A DNA stretch of 64,000 bases from Fibrobacter sp. UWB2 (GTDB taxonomy: Bacteria; Fibrobacterota; Fibrobacteria; Fibrobacterales; Fibrobacteraceae), in NCBI RefSeq assembly GCF_002210425.1, contig NZ_MWQK01000003.1:1-64000 (forward strand), in the 5' to 3' direction. Under the pieces are notes generated by a model. It saw only the letters and a program-made list of their open reading frames with translations. It did no database searches and was not told the origin of the DNA. A program made the translations under genes and the position numbers. Shown here piece by piece: positions 1 to 10,744 of the stretch; position 1 is the first letter of the stretch; every line of letters starts with the position of its first letter.

Positions 1-413
1 CGAACGGTATAGGAATTAATTATTCCAGAAAGGTCGATGTCGTATTTCTTTTCAACGTTGTTGATGTCGATAAGGGAAAAACGCAAATGGTCATCTGATT
101 CCAAAGGCACATTATATTCTTTTGCAGAAAGAACTTTTTTTGAAGTTTCTGTTGTTACAAAATCCAGTTCATAATCAGAAAAACAACGACTACTTAAAGA
201 ATCCCTATAATAGCCAGCATCAAAAAAAAGTTTTAAACCGCATTTTTCTTCATACTGACATTTCAGCGTTAATTCAAAATAATATTTATTTGCATGATTT
301 TTTGTCACCCCTTTACACAGGGAACCCTCACCAGGATTACCTCCAGTTGCAGGCATATCACACGCCACAAAACACAAGACTATCGATACAAGCAACAGCC
401 ATAATTTTTTCAT
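1..413 (-). CDS. Small lipoprotein, paralogue 1 (3' part beyond window start)
   Basis: This minus-strand gene starts at the ATG at 411-413 and runs off the left edge of the window. It begins MKKLWLLLVSIVLCFVAC, a short lipoprotein signal with the likely lipidated Cys at residue 18, followed by DMPATGGNPGEG. It is a tandem copy of the next gene: the first 30 residues and the segment LIDINNVEKKYDIDLSGI are nearly identical, while the middle is unrelated in sequence. AGG lies about 8 nt before the ATG (GTTGAGGTAGCTT-ATG). The ATG sits 3 nt after the stop of the open stretch 417-533. I recognise no functional domain; the Cys-rich middle and lipobox suggest an envelope-anchored protein. Confidence 0.75.
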   Translation of the reverse strand, partial: MKKLWLLLVSIVLCFVACDMPATGGNPGEGSLCKGVTKNHANKYYFELTLKCQYEEKCGLKLFFDAGYYRDSLSSRCFSDYELDFVTTETSKKVLSAKEYNVPLESDDHLRFSLIDINNVEKKYDIDLSGIINSYTV

Positions 414-416
414 AAG

Positions 417-533
417 CTACCTCAACAAAAGTATAGGAAGTGCAGGGAGATAGGTTCCTTTATAAGGGTTCTTTACAAGCGTCCCATCCAGATTTTCATA
501 CACATACGATGTTCTAGACACCGTTGCAGATGA
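417..533 (-). pseudogene. In-frame C-terminal extension behind the TAA of the 534-1187 lipoprotein
   Basis: After the TAA stop of the neighbouring lipoprotein at 534-536, the same frame stays open for 38 more codons and ends with TAG at 417-419. The end reads GTYLPALPILLLR. The same ending TYLPALPILLLR is found in the remnant at 1191-1277, in each case 3 nt before the ATG of a lipoprotein gene. The simplest reading is that the ancestral lipoprotein had this C-terminus and that copy 2 was shortened by a nonsense change or by recombination. It could instead be a leftover of another gene. Confidence 0.5.
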
Positions 534-1187
534 TTACTTTTTCCAGTATATCTCAGCATGAATGTTTAAGTCATCCATTCCCGAAGGACCTTGTTCAAAC
601 CAAGAACAGTCATAACCAAACCATGATCTAAGTGCTTCCTTAGCAGAAAAAGTAAAAAAACTTTCAGGATATACATTTCCATATATTTCTATGTTTCGAG
701 GGGTCGAAATAACTGTAATCCTACACCCCTTCATCACATTTACGTCAACAGAATCGCCACGAACGGTATAGGAATTAATTATTCCAGAAAGGTCGATGTC
801 GTATTTCTTTTCAACGTTGTTGATATCGATAAGGGATATACTTGCGCGTTTATTCGAATCAAGAACCAAATCAACACTAGTGTTTTGATTAAGCTCTGAA
901 TGAAAATAATTTTTTCTTACAATTTTTATTTCATTTTCCTGCACAAATTTATACTCAAACCCAGCAACACAACCATAATCATCAGGAACAGCTACAGGTC
1001 CAAAAGAAAATTTCACATCACAAATAGAATCAAAAGGACAGATAATCCTAATGAAATTTGTCATTATTCCATGCTCTTTCATTATATAGGAACATTCTCC
1101 CTCACCTGGATTTCCTCCGGTTGCAGGCATATCACACGCCACAAAACACAAGACTATCGATACAAGCAACATCCATAATTTTTTCAT
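534..1187 (-). CDS. Small lipoprotein, paralogue 2
   Basis: Predicted envelope lipoprotein of 217 residues. It starts MKKLWMLLVSIVLCFVAC, with a lipobox-like end and likely lipidated Cys18, followed by a Gly-rich stretch and a beta-rich body with no domain I recognise. Cys residues near 32 and 50 in the mature part may form disulfides. The start is supported by AGGTGAT just upstream of the ATG at 1185-1187. It is a tandem paralogue of the truncated gene at the window edge; the signal peptide and the DLSGIINSYTV region are shared almost without change, the middle is not. The frame continues past its TAA for 38 codons (417-533). Function unknown. Confidence 0.75.
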   Translation of the reverse strand: MKKLWMLLVSIVLCFVACDMPATGGNPGEGECSYIMKEHGIMTNFIRIICPFDSICDVKFSFGPVAVPDDYGCVAGFEYKFVQENEIKIVRKNYFHSELNQNTSVDLVLDSNKRASISLIDINNVEKKYDIDLSGIINSYTVRGDSVDVNVMKGCRITVISTPRNIEIYGNVYPESFFTFSAKEALRSWFGYDCSWFEQGPSGMDDLNIHAEIYWKK

Positions 1188-1190
1188 ATA

Positions 1191-1277
1191 TCACCTCAAC
1201 AGAAGTATGGGAAGTGCAGGGAGATAGGTTCTCGTATGGTTTTCATTTTTGCAAACACCCCATGACTTTTGAGACAT
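1191..1277 (-). pseudogene. 3' remnant of a third lipoprotein copy
   Basis: A 28-codon open stretch on the minus strand ends in TYLPALPILLLR and a TGA at 1191-1193, 3 nt before the start of the intact lipoprotein gene. The same ending and spacing occur at 417-533. An in-frame TAA lies directly upstream of its ATG, so only the tail of a former gene is left. The rest of 1278-1499 holds no gene; it contains short GC-rich inverted repeats and the terminator of the fucosidase gene. Confidence 0.45.
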
Positions 1278-1408
1278 TTACTCTTCGCAGATACAATAAT
1301 ATAACTTTTCATGATCATTCATATCATTTATTCTAGAAGATGGTGCGAATTACATGGTTTCAAAACGACATTTGTATGGATTCCCGATCTCGCGGGAATG
1401 ACGATGGG

Positions 1409-1443
1409 AAAAAGCCCCGGACTTTTGCAAGTCCAGGGCCTTT
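1409..1443 (-). terminator. Rho-independent terminator of the GH95 gene
   Basis: Read on the minus strand, GGCCCTGGACTTGC pairs with GTCCGGGGC and is followed by a run of five T. It lies about 60 nt after the stop of the GH95 gene. A second palindrome without a T-run (GTGACCCCGC...GCGGGGTGAC, near 1474-1495) sits between stop and terminator. Confidence 0.8.
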
Positions 1444-1499
1444 GTGAGTGAGGAGGAAAGTGTGTAAGGTGACCCCGCAACAAGTGCGGGGTGACAAGT

Positions 1500-4499
1500 T
1501 TAATGGACAGTGAGTTTCATGGTCTTTTGCATGGAGCCGCTCTTGACGATGGCAAAGTACATGCCGGGTGCGAGAGAAGCGTTCTTGCCAAACTCGGCGA
1601 GGCCTTCGCCGTGGCCGCGCTGCGAGCCAATGAACTTGCCGTTCACACCAACAAGATGGACAACGTAATCATTTGCAGGGGCATTCACCATCAGCGCAAC
1701 GGATGCGTGAGAGTACGGCACGCGACTTACGGAGAGCGAAGCGTTACGCATTTGGGCCTGCGGGAGTGCCGTCGGATCAGACTTCAAATTATACCAGTCT
1801 ACGTTGCCAAGGTAAGTGTCTTCGCCAGTGTACGTGAACGTGAGCTTTTGCTTGCCCGCCGGGAGCGTAATCTTCGTAGAAGATTCATACCAGTCGTTCC
1901 ATCCCTTAGACTTTGCGGGGTCCACAGAGAGCGTTCCGAGAATCTTGCCCGTAGAATCCGTGACCGTGATGACACTTTCTTTTTCGGAGCCTGTGGCAAC
2001 GCGACCCGTCAAGACGTAGCTACCTGCAGCCGGGACATTTATGTAGTACTGCGTCCAGTCACCATCATTGATCCAGCCGATGTTCGGAGTACCAACAGAA
2101 TCTTCTTCAATTTGCACGCCGTCCATAGCCACATAGTTTTCAGCCTGAATCTTGTCCGAAATTTCGAGCGGTTCGAACGGAGCGTTCGTCACCTTGAGAT
2201 TGCCATCGAATTCATAGACCTTACCTGGAACGGTCGAAGTCGAGAATTTATTTGTACCAGACACAACATTAAGCGTGCTACCGACGAGAGATTTAATTGC
2301 AACATAGGTCAGCTTGCCGCCCTTCCATGCCATGGAATCAATTTCAAAACCGCCACGAGCGCGAATGCCCTTGACAGTTCCGTTTGCCCACTGCGACGGG
2401 AGTGCCGGAAGAAGATTAATTCTGTTGTTATGGCTCTGCATGAGCATTTCGTTCACGCCAGAGACAGCACCGAAGTTACCATCAATCTGGAACGGCGGAT
2501 GTGCATCGAACAAGTTATTGTAAGTCTTGCTCGGCGTGAGAAGCATGCGAATCATTCTGTAAGCATGATCGCCATCGTGCATACGTGCCCAGAAGTTAAT
2601 CTTCCAAGCGAGAGACCAACCGGTAGCATCATCGCCGCGCTGTTGGAGCGTAACGCCTGCGCCCTTGATCAAGTCCGGAGTTTCTTCCGGAGTAATCTGA
2701 GCACTCGGGAAAAGGCCGTACAAGTGAGAAATGTGACGGTTCTTGTTGTTCGGATCATCCCAATCTTGGAGCCATTCCGTAATTTGTCCGTACTTACCCG
2801 TCTTTGTCGGTGGGAGGCGCTTGACGGTTGCTTCCATCTTGGCACGGACATCTTCGTCAACGCCGAGAATCTTGGAAGCTTCAATCGTGTAGTTCAAAAC
2901 GTCGCGGATAATCTGGTTGTCCATCGTTGGACCAAAGCAAACGTTGTATCCACCGTGGTCATTTTCCGGGGAATCGCTCGGAGCGGTGACTAAATACTTG
3001 TTGCCCGTAGTCGGTTCTTCGACGAGGCTGTTCACGAAGAAGAGTGCGGCACCCTTCATCGTCGGGTAAACATCCTTGAGGTATTCCTTGTCGGTCGGAT
3101 TGTAGAGGAAGTGTTCCCAAAGGTGCGTGCTGAGCCAGCCAGCGCCACTCGGCCAAAGTCCCCACGCACCGTCAATCGGAGCAGAACGGTTCCAGAGGTC
3201 GGTATTGTGGTGTTCTACCCAACCTTCGTCAACGCCCCAATGCACTTTAGCAGTCTTTTCGCCCTGCGGCACCATGGACTTGATTTTGTCAATGAGCGGC
3301 CAAACGCATTCTTCGAGGTTGCCGGATTCTGCCGGCCAATAGTTCATTTCGAGGTTGATGTTCGTGGTGTACTTACTGCCCCAAATCGGGTTCGTGTCCT
3401 TGTTCCAGATGCCCTGCAAGTTGGCCGGCTGGCCACCCTTACGGGAGCTTGCGATGAGCAAGTAACGGCCATACTGGTAATGAAGTTCTACGAGAGACGG
3501 GTCGTTCGTGGAATTGAAATTCTTGACGCGGGTAGAGGTGATATCGCCTGCGCTCTTGTCCGCCGTACCGAGGTCCAGCTTGACGCGGTTGAAAATCGTC
3601 TGGTAATCCTTGAGATGTGCTGCAAGCAAATCTTCATAGGACTTCTTTGCAACCTTCGACATGATTTCGGATGCGATAGCACCCGGATCGCCACTCACAT
3701 CGTTATAAGACTTGAAGTTTGTAGCGGTCGTGAGGATAAGCGTTGCGCTGTTTGCACCTTCGACATTGATGTTGCCGTTTACGACGCTGACCTTGCCGCC
3801 ATCGGTAACAACAGTCAAGCGATTCTGAAACTTGATGGAGTTGACCGTGACATCGTAAATGAGCGTGTTGCCGCTGGAGGTCATGCGGTTATTGCGGTGC
3901 GGAGTCGTCATCGTTGCACCAAAGCTCACCGAGCCATCCTTGTCCGCAGACAAGTGAACGACAATCACGTGATCGGGATAGCTTGCGAAATATTCACGGG
4001 TATGCTTGACGCCGCCCACCGTGTAGGTAGTCTTTGCGATTGCAGTCTTGAGGTCAAGTTCACGGCGGTAATTGGAAGAACCCTTGTGCGAAGTAGAAAT
4101 CACAAGATCGCCCACCGGCTGGAAACTTGCAGGCCCCGGTCCAATCATGTACTGGCTCACGATGGATTCTGCCGTGCGATAGTCGCCACGCCACAAGGCA
4201 TCACGGGCATCTTTCAAATGGCTTGCAGCGCCCTGCTTGTTGTTATCGCCAGGGCCGCCCGACCAGACCGTACTTTCGTTAAGGCCGATGTAATCCTTTT
4301 CGACACCACCGTAGATGAGGCCACCCATGTAGCCGTTACCAATCGGGAGTGCATTCGTGAATTCGGTACCGGCATCACTATTGTACCAAAGCGTAAGCGG
4401 ATTGTCCGTTGTCGCGACAGCACTTGAAAAACCTACTGCACAAGCAATTGCTGCAGTACCAAGGATACGACTTGCAAAAGATTTCTTTGTTTTAAACAT
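1500..4499 (-). CDS. Secreted GH95 alpha-L-fucosidase with CBM6-like module and FPm-1/sorting-like tail
   Basis: Predicted alpha-1,2-L-fucosidase or alpha-L-galactosidase (GH95) removing terminal fucose or galactose from hemicellulose side chains outside the cell. The start MFKTKKSF at 4499 is preferred over an in-frame codon 12 positions upstream because AGGAAAA lies just before it and a signal peptide follows (cleavage near SAVATT). The GH95 body covers about residues 35-740. Family landmarks are the Asn pair in TTNINLEMNYW, TAPSDSPEND (general acid region) and FQIDGNFG (Asp). A CBM6-like module follows (IQAENYVAMDG ... GNVDWYNL, about 775-905), then a terminal module ending APGMYFAIVKSGSMQKTMKLTVH. 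It is the last gene of the cluster and has its own operator-promoter (4587-4650). Confidence 0.9.
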   Translation of the reverse strand: MFKTKKSFASRILGTAAIACAVGFSSAVATTDNPLTLWYNSDAGTEFTNALPIGNGYMGGLIYGGVEKDYIGLNESTVWSGGPGDNNKQGAASHLKDARDALWRGDYRTAESIVSQYMIGPGPASFQPVGDLVISTSHKGSSNYRRELDLKTAIAKTTYTVGGVKHTREYFASYPDHVIVVHLSADKDGSVSFGATMTTPHRNNRMTSSGNTLIYDVTVNSIKFQNRLTVVTDGGKVSVVNGNINVEGANSATLILTTATNFKSYNDVSGDPGAIASEIMSKVAKKSYEDLLAAHLKDYQTIFNRVKLDLGTADKSAGDITSTRVKNFNSTNDPSLVELHYQYGRYLLIASSRKGGQPANLQGIWNKDTNPIWGSKYTTNINLEMNYWPAESGNLEECVWPLIDKIKSMVPQGEKTAKVHWGVDEGWVEHHNTDLWNRSAPIDGAWGLWPSGAGWLSTHLWEHFLYNPTDKEYLKDVYPTMKGAALFFVNSLVEEPTTGNKYLVTAPSDSPENDHGGYNVCFGPTMDNQIIRDVLNYTIEASKILGVDEDVRAKMEATVKRLPPTKTGKYGQITEWLQDWDDPNNKNRHISHLYGLFPSAQITPEETPDLIKGAGVTLQQRGDDATGWSLAWKINFWARMHDGDHAYRMIRMLLTPSKTYNNLFDAHPPFQIDGNFGAVSGVNEMLMQSHNNRINLLPALPSQWANGTVKGIRARGGFEIDSMAWKGGKLTYVAIKSLVGSTLNVVSGTNKFSTSTVPGKVYEFDGNLKVTNAPFEPLEISDKIQAENYVAMDGVQIEEDSVGTPNIGWINDGDWTQYYINVPAAGSYVLTGRVATGSEKESVITVTDSTGKILGTLSVDPAKSKGWNDWYESSTKITLPAGKQKLTFTYTGEDTYLGNVDWYNLKSDPTALPQAQMRNASLSVSRVPYSHASVALMVNAPANDYVVHLVGVNGKFIGSQRGHGEGLAEFGKNASLAPGMYFAIVKSGSMQKTMKLTVH

Positions 4500-4586
4500 A
4501 GTGTTTTCCTCATAACCAAAACACACTGTTTTCATAGATCCTATCGAGTTCTACGAACTCTCCAGGATGACAGTTTTCCCTTATAA

Positions 4587-4650
4587 AAAATACCCCTCGG
4601 AGAGGGGTTTTCATATAGGTTTAGAATTCTTCTCATTGATTTTTTATCAA
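4587..4650 (-). promoter_or_regulatory. Cluster operator-promoter module, GH95 gene
   Basis: Minus strand: palindrome TTGATAAAAAATCAA (4636-4650, centre 4643) and, 51 nt downstream of the centre, the -10-like TATTTT (4592-4587). This is the most symmetrical of the thirteen copies. A GC-rich hairpin CCCCTCTCCGAGGGG ends at the -10 box. The start codon is 88 nt further on. Confidence 0.7.
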
Positions 4651-4699
4651 TAGAAAAGGGTCTCATCGACCAAAAATCTTTTTGAATGCAAAATGTACG

Positions 4700-4782
4700 T
4701 CATGCGGGCGGGGCCCCAGCTCAGAGTTGCGAAGGCCGCACGGGCCCCTCCCTGCACCCTCCCCATCCTTGGCCGACGCGTC
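4700..4782. other. GC-rich island in AT-rich intergenic DNA
   Basis: An 83-nt stretch rich in G and C, containing GGGCGGGGCCCC and CGGGCCCCTCCC, lies between the GH95 promoter and the GH2 terminator, whose surroundings are AT-rich. It has no convincing reading frame. It may be a dispersed genomic repeat; origin unknown. The remaining bases of 4500-4940 hold only the promoter and terminator listed. Confidence 0.4.
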
Positions 4783-4873
4783 CATTCTCTTGACGTTTTA
4801 TTGTCATCATTAAATTATTTAATAGCCTTTCTCGCTTACACCATCATATAAATCAACTTATCATTTTTCATAC

Positions 4874-4919
4874 AAATAAAAAAGTCATCGCGGGGCGCTG
4901 TAGGAAGCCTCGCGATGAC
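4874..4919 (-). terminator. Terminator of the GH2 gene
   Basis: On the minus strand GTCATCGCGAGGC pairs with CCGCGATGAC and is followed by TTTTTTATT, about 20-60 nt after the GH2 stop codon. Confidence 0.8.
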
Positions 4920-4940
4920 AGTTCTTCAATCGATTATTTC

Positions 4941-8459
<3,519 letters not shown>

Positions 8460-8467
8460 CTAATTCA

Positions 8468-8531
8468 AAAATACCCCCAAAAACGAAATTTTTTTCACCT
8501 CTAAAACAAGGTTCTGTGGACATTTTATCAA
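8468..8531 (-). promoter_or_regulatory. Cluster operator-promoter module, GH2 gene
   Basis: Minus strand palindrome TTGATAAAATGTCCA (8517-8531, centre 8524); TATTTT -10-like element at 8473-8468, 51 nt from the centre, preceded by GGGGG. The start codon follows 30 nt later, so the leader is short. No -35-like TTGACA is present 17 nt before the -10. Confidence 0.7.
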
Positions 8532-8608
8532 AGGTCGAACGCGCAGGAAAGTTTTTATTTATTGCGATTTGGAATGTTCTAATTCGAGATGTCAGGACTT
8601 TTTATGAC

Positions 8609-8638
8609 AAAAAAATGGCGGCCCGGAGGTCGCCATTC
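8609..8638 (-). terminator. Terminator of the GH43 gene (8660-10732)
   Basis: Minus strand AATGGCGACC...GGCCGCCATT followed by seven T, shortly after the GH43 stop codon. Confidence 0.85.
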
Positions 8639-8659
8639 TGAAATTTTACTAGTTCCGTT

Positions 8660-10732
8660 TTACTTCACGAGGACGCGGAAGGTCTTGGACTGGCCTACGC
8701 TGCGGACCATGTACACACCCGGCACAAAGCCTGCGGCGCGGATGGACTTGGCTACGCTCTGACCGTTCACTTCAACATTGCCGAGGAACTTGCCGGTCAT
8801 GCCAAAGACTGCGTAAATCTTTTCAGGAATCTGGAGTTCCACGCGAGATTTCGGGAGAGCAATCGAGCTTTCTTCGCAATCAAAGCCCATGCAGAATTTG
8901 AACCAGTCCACGTTCACGAAGTTCCCGACAATTTGCATTCTGAGTACATGTTCGCCCTTCGGGATTTCCTTGGTCTTTGCTTCAACCGTAGAATAATGAT
9001 CCCAATCTTCGCCCTTTTCGGCCTTGATGACATCGGTAATTTCCTTGTCATCAATGAAGAACTGGACGCCGACATCATCAGATGCCGTAGCCATGTTCAA
9101 ACGAACCGTGTATTCAGACGCAATCTGGTTATCGATAGTGTATTCCACCCATTCGCCATCCTCGGTGTAACCGAGAGCGAAGCCCTTAGACTTGTCCGCA
9201 GAGTCAATTTGCACGATGTCCACTTCATCTTCGCGATAGGCGCCGCCCTTGTTTTCGCGGTCGTTATCGTAGAAGGCCTTGTTGTGACCACCGACATCGT
9301 AATCTTCCGCTTCAATCTTGCCCGGGATTGCAGATGCGACTTCCTTGAACGGAGTCTGCGGAATAGCAGTCTTTTCGCTTTCCATGTACCAATAGTCGAA
9401 ATCGAAACCACCCTGCTTGACGACGAAGAACAAGTCTTCAACGCCTGCAGCATCCTTCAAGTCGAAGGTGTTTTCTTGCCAGCTAGAACTTGCCGGAATA
9501 TTCATCGTTGCAAGTGTTGCTCCAGTTTCGGACTTAGCGTGGAGTTCAATCTTACCGCCATTACCTCTCGTGCATACAATGATGCGGTCTGCGCCATCAC
9601 CCATGTCCACAGAGCGAACCTTTGTATAGAAGTTCGAGCCCATGTTGGTGAGGTAGACGTTATCGCCCTGCTTTGCCACATGCTTGATGATGGTATATCC
9701 ACCGCTCTTATCGACATTGATGCCACCGACCCAAGACTTCGTTTCGGCTTCAACGCGAGTGAATGGGTCAAGGTTCTTAATCGGCTTCTTGACGCCATCA
9801 TTCGTAGACTTGATGGTCGGAATCGAACCGTCAGCATTCCAGGTAAATTCTTCAACCGCAGTAGAACGGCTATAGCCACCGCCACTCACGTTCTTCTGGT
9901 TGTGATAGAAGAAGAAGCTACGGCCCTTGAAGTCAATGAGACCGGAGTGGTTTGTGAACGCAGTCCCGTTGCCCTGATCCATGATGACGCCGCCCCACTT
10001 CCACGGTCCCGTCGGAGAATCACTTGTCGAATATGAAATCTTTTCGGGCACGCCATGGGAAGCGTAAATCATGTAATATTTTTTGTCGCGCTTGTGAATC
10101 CACGGACCTTCAGTGTAAACGGAGTTGCCGCTCGGAGAGAATCCGCGACTCATGTCCGTCACCTTGATGTCGCCATCGAACTCAATCATGTTTTCTTTGA
10201 GCTTGGCGTAATAGAGTTTCGGGTTGCCCCAGTAGAGCCATGCCTGGCCATCGTCATCAATCCAAACGGTCGGGTCAATGTAATCCCAGTTCGGGCCTGC
10301 GAGATGCTGTCCATTGCGCGCATCCTTGAACGGTCCTTCGGGCTTGTCTGCCACGGCAACGTTGATAGCGCGGCCACCGCGAGTCGATTCTACAGTCACG
10401 TAGTAGTAATACTTGCCATTGCGACGAACAACTTGAGCAGCCCAGTCACCGTTTTTCTTGGCATTGCCACCAAAGTTTTCATTCGTGAGGATGAGTTCGC
10501 CCATATCGGTCCAGTTCACCATATCGGTGGTGCAAGAGACGCGCCAACCGTGCATGGTAAAGAAGGAACCGCCTTCGTCGTTTCCCGTGTACACGCAAAC
10601 GGTATCACCAAACACGACCGGAGCCGGGTCCGGCGAATAGTACGTCTGGATAATCGGATTTTCAGCAAGCGCATTGGACGCAAAACCAAGTCCAAACGCG
10701 AGCAAGAGTTTATTTGTAAGTTTCATAGTCAT
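8660..10732 (-). CDS. Secreted GH43 enzyme with two CBM6-like modules and tail module
   Basis: Predicted GH43 arabinofuranosidase or beta-xylosidase acting on arabinoxylan outside the cell. The signal peptide is MTMKLTNKLLLAFGLGFASNA. The five-bladed propeller (about 25-330) shows the GH43 catalytic set: Asp35 in YSPDPAPV (base), Asp in WDYIDPTVWIDDDG (pKa modulator) and Glu in VYTEGPWIHK (acid). Two CBM6-like modules follow: about 340-460 (FTRVEAETKSW ... DYWYME) and 475-605 (GKIEAEDYDVGG ... VDWFKF). The last ~70 residues are the shared tail (YAVFGMTGKFLGNVEVNG ... GVYMVRS). It starts 12 nt after the GH141-like gene with no promoter between, so the two form an operon. The ATG at 10732 and a second at 10726 are both possible. 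Confidence 0.88.
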   Translation of the reverse strand: MTMKLTNKLLLAFGLGFASNALAENPIIQTYYSPDPAPVVFGDTVCVYTGNDEGGSFFTMHGWRVSCTTDMVNWTDMGELILTNENFGGNAKKNGDWAAQVVRRNGKYYYYVTVESTRGGRAINVAVADKPEGPFKDARNGQHLAGPNWDYIDPTVWIDDDGQAWLYWGNPKLYYAKLKENMIEFDGDIKVTDMSRGFSPSGNSVYTEGPWIHKRDKKYYMIYASHGVPEKISYSTSDSPTGPWKWGGVIMDQGNGTAFTNHSGLIDFKGRSFFFYHNQKNVSGGGYSRSTAVEEFTWNADGSIPTIKSTNDGVKKPIKNLDPFTRVEAETKSWVGGINVDKSGGYTIIKHVAKQGDNVYLTNMGSNFYTKVRSVDMGDGADRIIVCTRGNGGKIELHAKSETGATLATMNIPASSSWQENTFDLKDAAGVEDLFFVVKQGGFDFDYWYMESEKTAIPQTPFKEVASAIPGKIEAEDYDVGGHNKAFYDNDRENKGGAYREDEVDIVQIDSADKSKGFALGYTEDGEWVEYTIDNQIASEYTVRLNMATASDDVGVQFFIDDKEITDVIKAEKGEDWDHYSTVEAKTKEIPKGEHVLRMQIVGNFVNVDWFKFCMGFDCEESSIALPKSRVELQIPEKIYAVFGMTGKFLGNVEVNGQSVAKSIRAAGFVPGVYMVRSVGQSKTFRVLVK

Positions 10733-10744
10733 CCCACTCCAAAA

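Noticed and set aside
4635-4651. The best palindrome as a plain FNR box (TTGAT-N4-ATCAA)
   Set aside because: The spacing between half sites is five, not four, and many copies have GAC/GTC in the arms. A CRP/FNR-family regulator is still possible, but the sequence does not prove it.
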